A stretch of 64,000 nucleotides of DNA from the NCBI GenBank assembly GCA_964562685.1, contig CAZLUP010000002.1:1-64000 (forward strand), in the 5' to 3' direction. Every line of letters begins with the position of its first letter. Position 1 is the stretch's first letter. The DNA comes from Stanieria sp964562685 (GTDB lineage: Bacteria; Cyanobacteriota; Cyanobacteriia; Cyanobacteriales; Xenococcaceae). This document shows positions 63,872 to 64,000 of this stretch, piece after piece. Below the pieces are notes generated by a model. It had not been told where the DNA came from. It was given only the letters and a program-made list of their open reading frames with translations, and made no database searches. The position numbers and the translations under genes were made by a program.

Positions 63872-64000
63872 GAGCCACTCAAATCATCTTCAAACAAATA
63901 TTGGTAATCCCCTTAGCATAGCACCCATGATGAAACGTACTGACCGTCATTTTCGCTATCTAATGCGTCAAATTACCCGTCGCACCTTACTTTATACTGA
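63870..64000 (+). CDS. dusA: tRNA-dihydrouridine synthase A (5' part only)
   Basis: The first 43 codons are in the window. LSIAPMMKRTDRHFRYLMRQ and TLLYT are the conserved start of DusA, where FMN binds (APMM). The enzyme makes dihydrouridine at U20 of tRNA. The remainder, including the catalytic Cys, lies beyond the window. Confidence 0.88.
   Translation, partial: MSHSNHLQTNIGNPLSIAPMMKRTDRHFRYLMRQITRRTLLYT

Overview
The window is a chromosomal stretch of an AT-rich cyanobacterium. The signs are many copies of the HIP1 octamer GCGATCGC, genes of oxygenic photosynthesis (psbA, psb34, a CyanoP-type psbP, ycf3, ycf46-like), the cyanobacterial glutamine-synthetase control module (IF7-type inactivating factor, glutamine riboswitch, NtcA-type box), GH100 invertase, and many small interspersed hairpin/MITE elements. 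The style resembles Pleurocapsales/Stanieria-type genomes, but that placement is an impression, not shown by the sequence. Most genes are single or in short operons. Layout: 0-4 kb holds a partial DUF29 gene, a metallophosphoesterase under a Fur/Zur-type palindrome, a second such box followed by a zur-like gene cut off after 56 codons and joined to an IS630 transposase remnant, a MoeB-rhodanese protein and a HicAB toxin-antitoxin pair. 4-16 kb: VWA protein, GH13 phosphorylase-like enzyme, LysR regulator with a palindromic operator, TrpD-like protein, DUF4278 protein, GT2 glycosyltransferase, holA, a 2H-type DUF1868 protein and a Deg/HtrA protease. 16-28 kb: TauE/SafE exporter with DUF1634 partner, tRNA-Arg(TCT), secreted proteins, psb34-psbP-maf-SWIM, rhomboid, a lone CRISPR-repeat-like sequence, msrA, TVP38 and DUF3616. 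28-42 kb: PhoD-like phosphatase, response regulator, triple-DUF4114 surface protein, AllA-like protein, ribF, plsC, SDR, ycf46-like ATPase, SH3 protein, invertase. 41.4-44.9 kb is a tight four-gene minus-strand operon: amino-acid permease, lipoprotein-type methyltransferase, ferric-reductase-like flavoprotein and a 50-residue membrane peptide. 45-53 kb: MSMEG_0570-family protein, cysC, a VOC protein, acetolactate synthase, ycf3-gatC, and a lone A-T-TE nonribosomal peptide synthetase. 53.7-56.2 kb has the most unusual photosynthesis gene, a divergent D1 protein lacking several ligands of the oxygen-evolving cluster, next to a DUF2892 protein and an NrdG-like radical-SAM activase without NrdD. 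57.7-59.3 kb: dgt with a small winged-helix-like partner behind a palindromic operator. 59.7-60.5 kb contains three unlisted microprotein genes. The middle one is a gifA-like glutamine synthetase inactivating factor preceded by a full glutamine riboswitch, a promoter and an NtcA-type box. 60.8-64 kb: DUF502 protein, nusB, an RTX calcium-binding protein, a two-TM protein and the start of dusA. The strongest findings are the riboswitch/gifA microprotein locus, the rogue D1 locus, the broken zur, and several families of short mobile repeats that can be paired inside the window.
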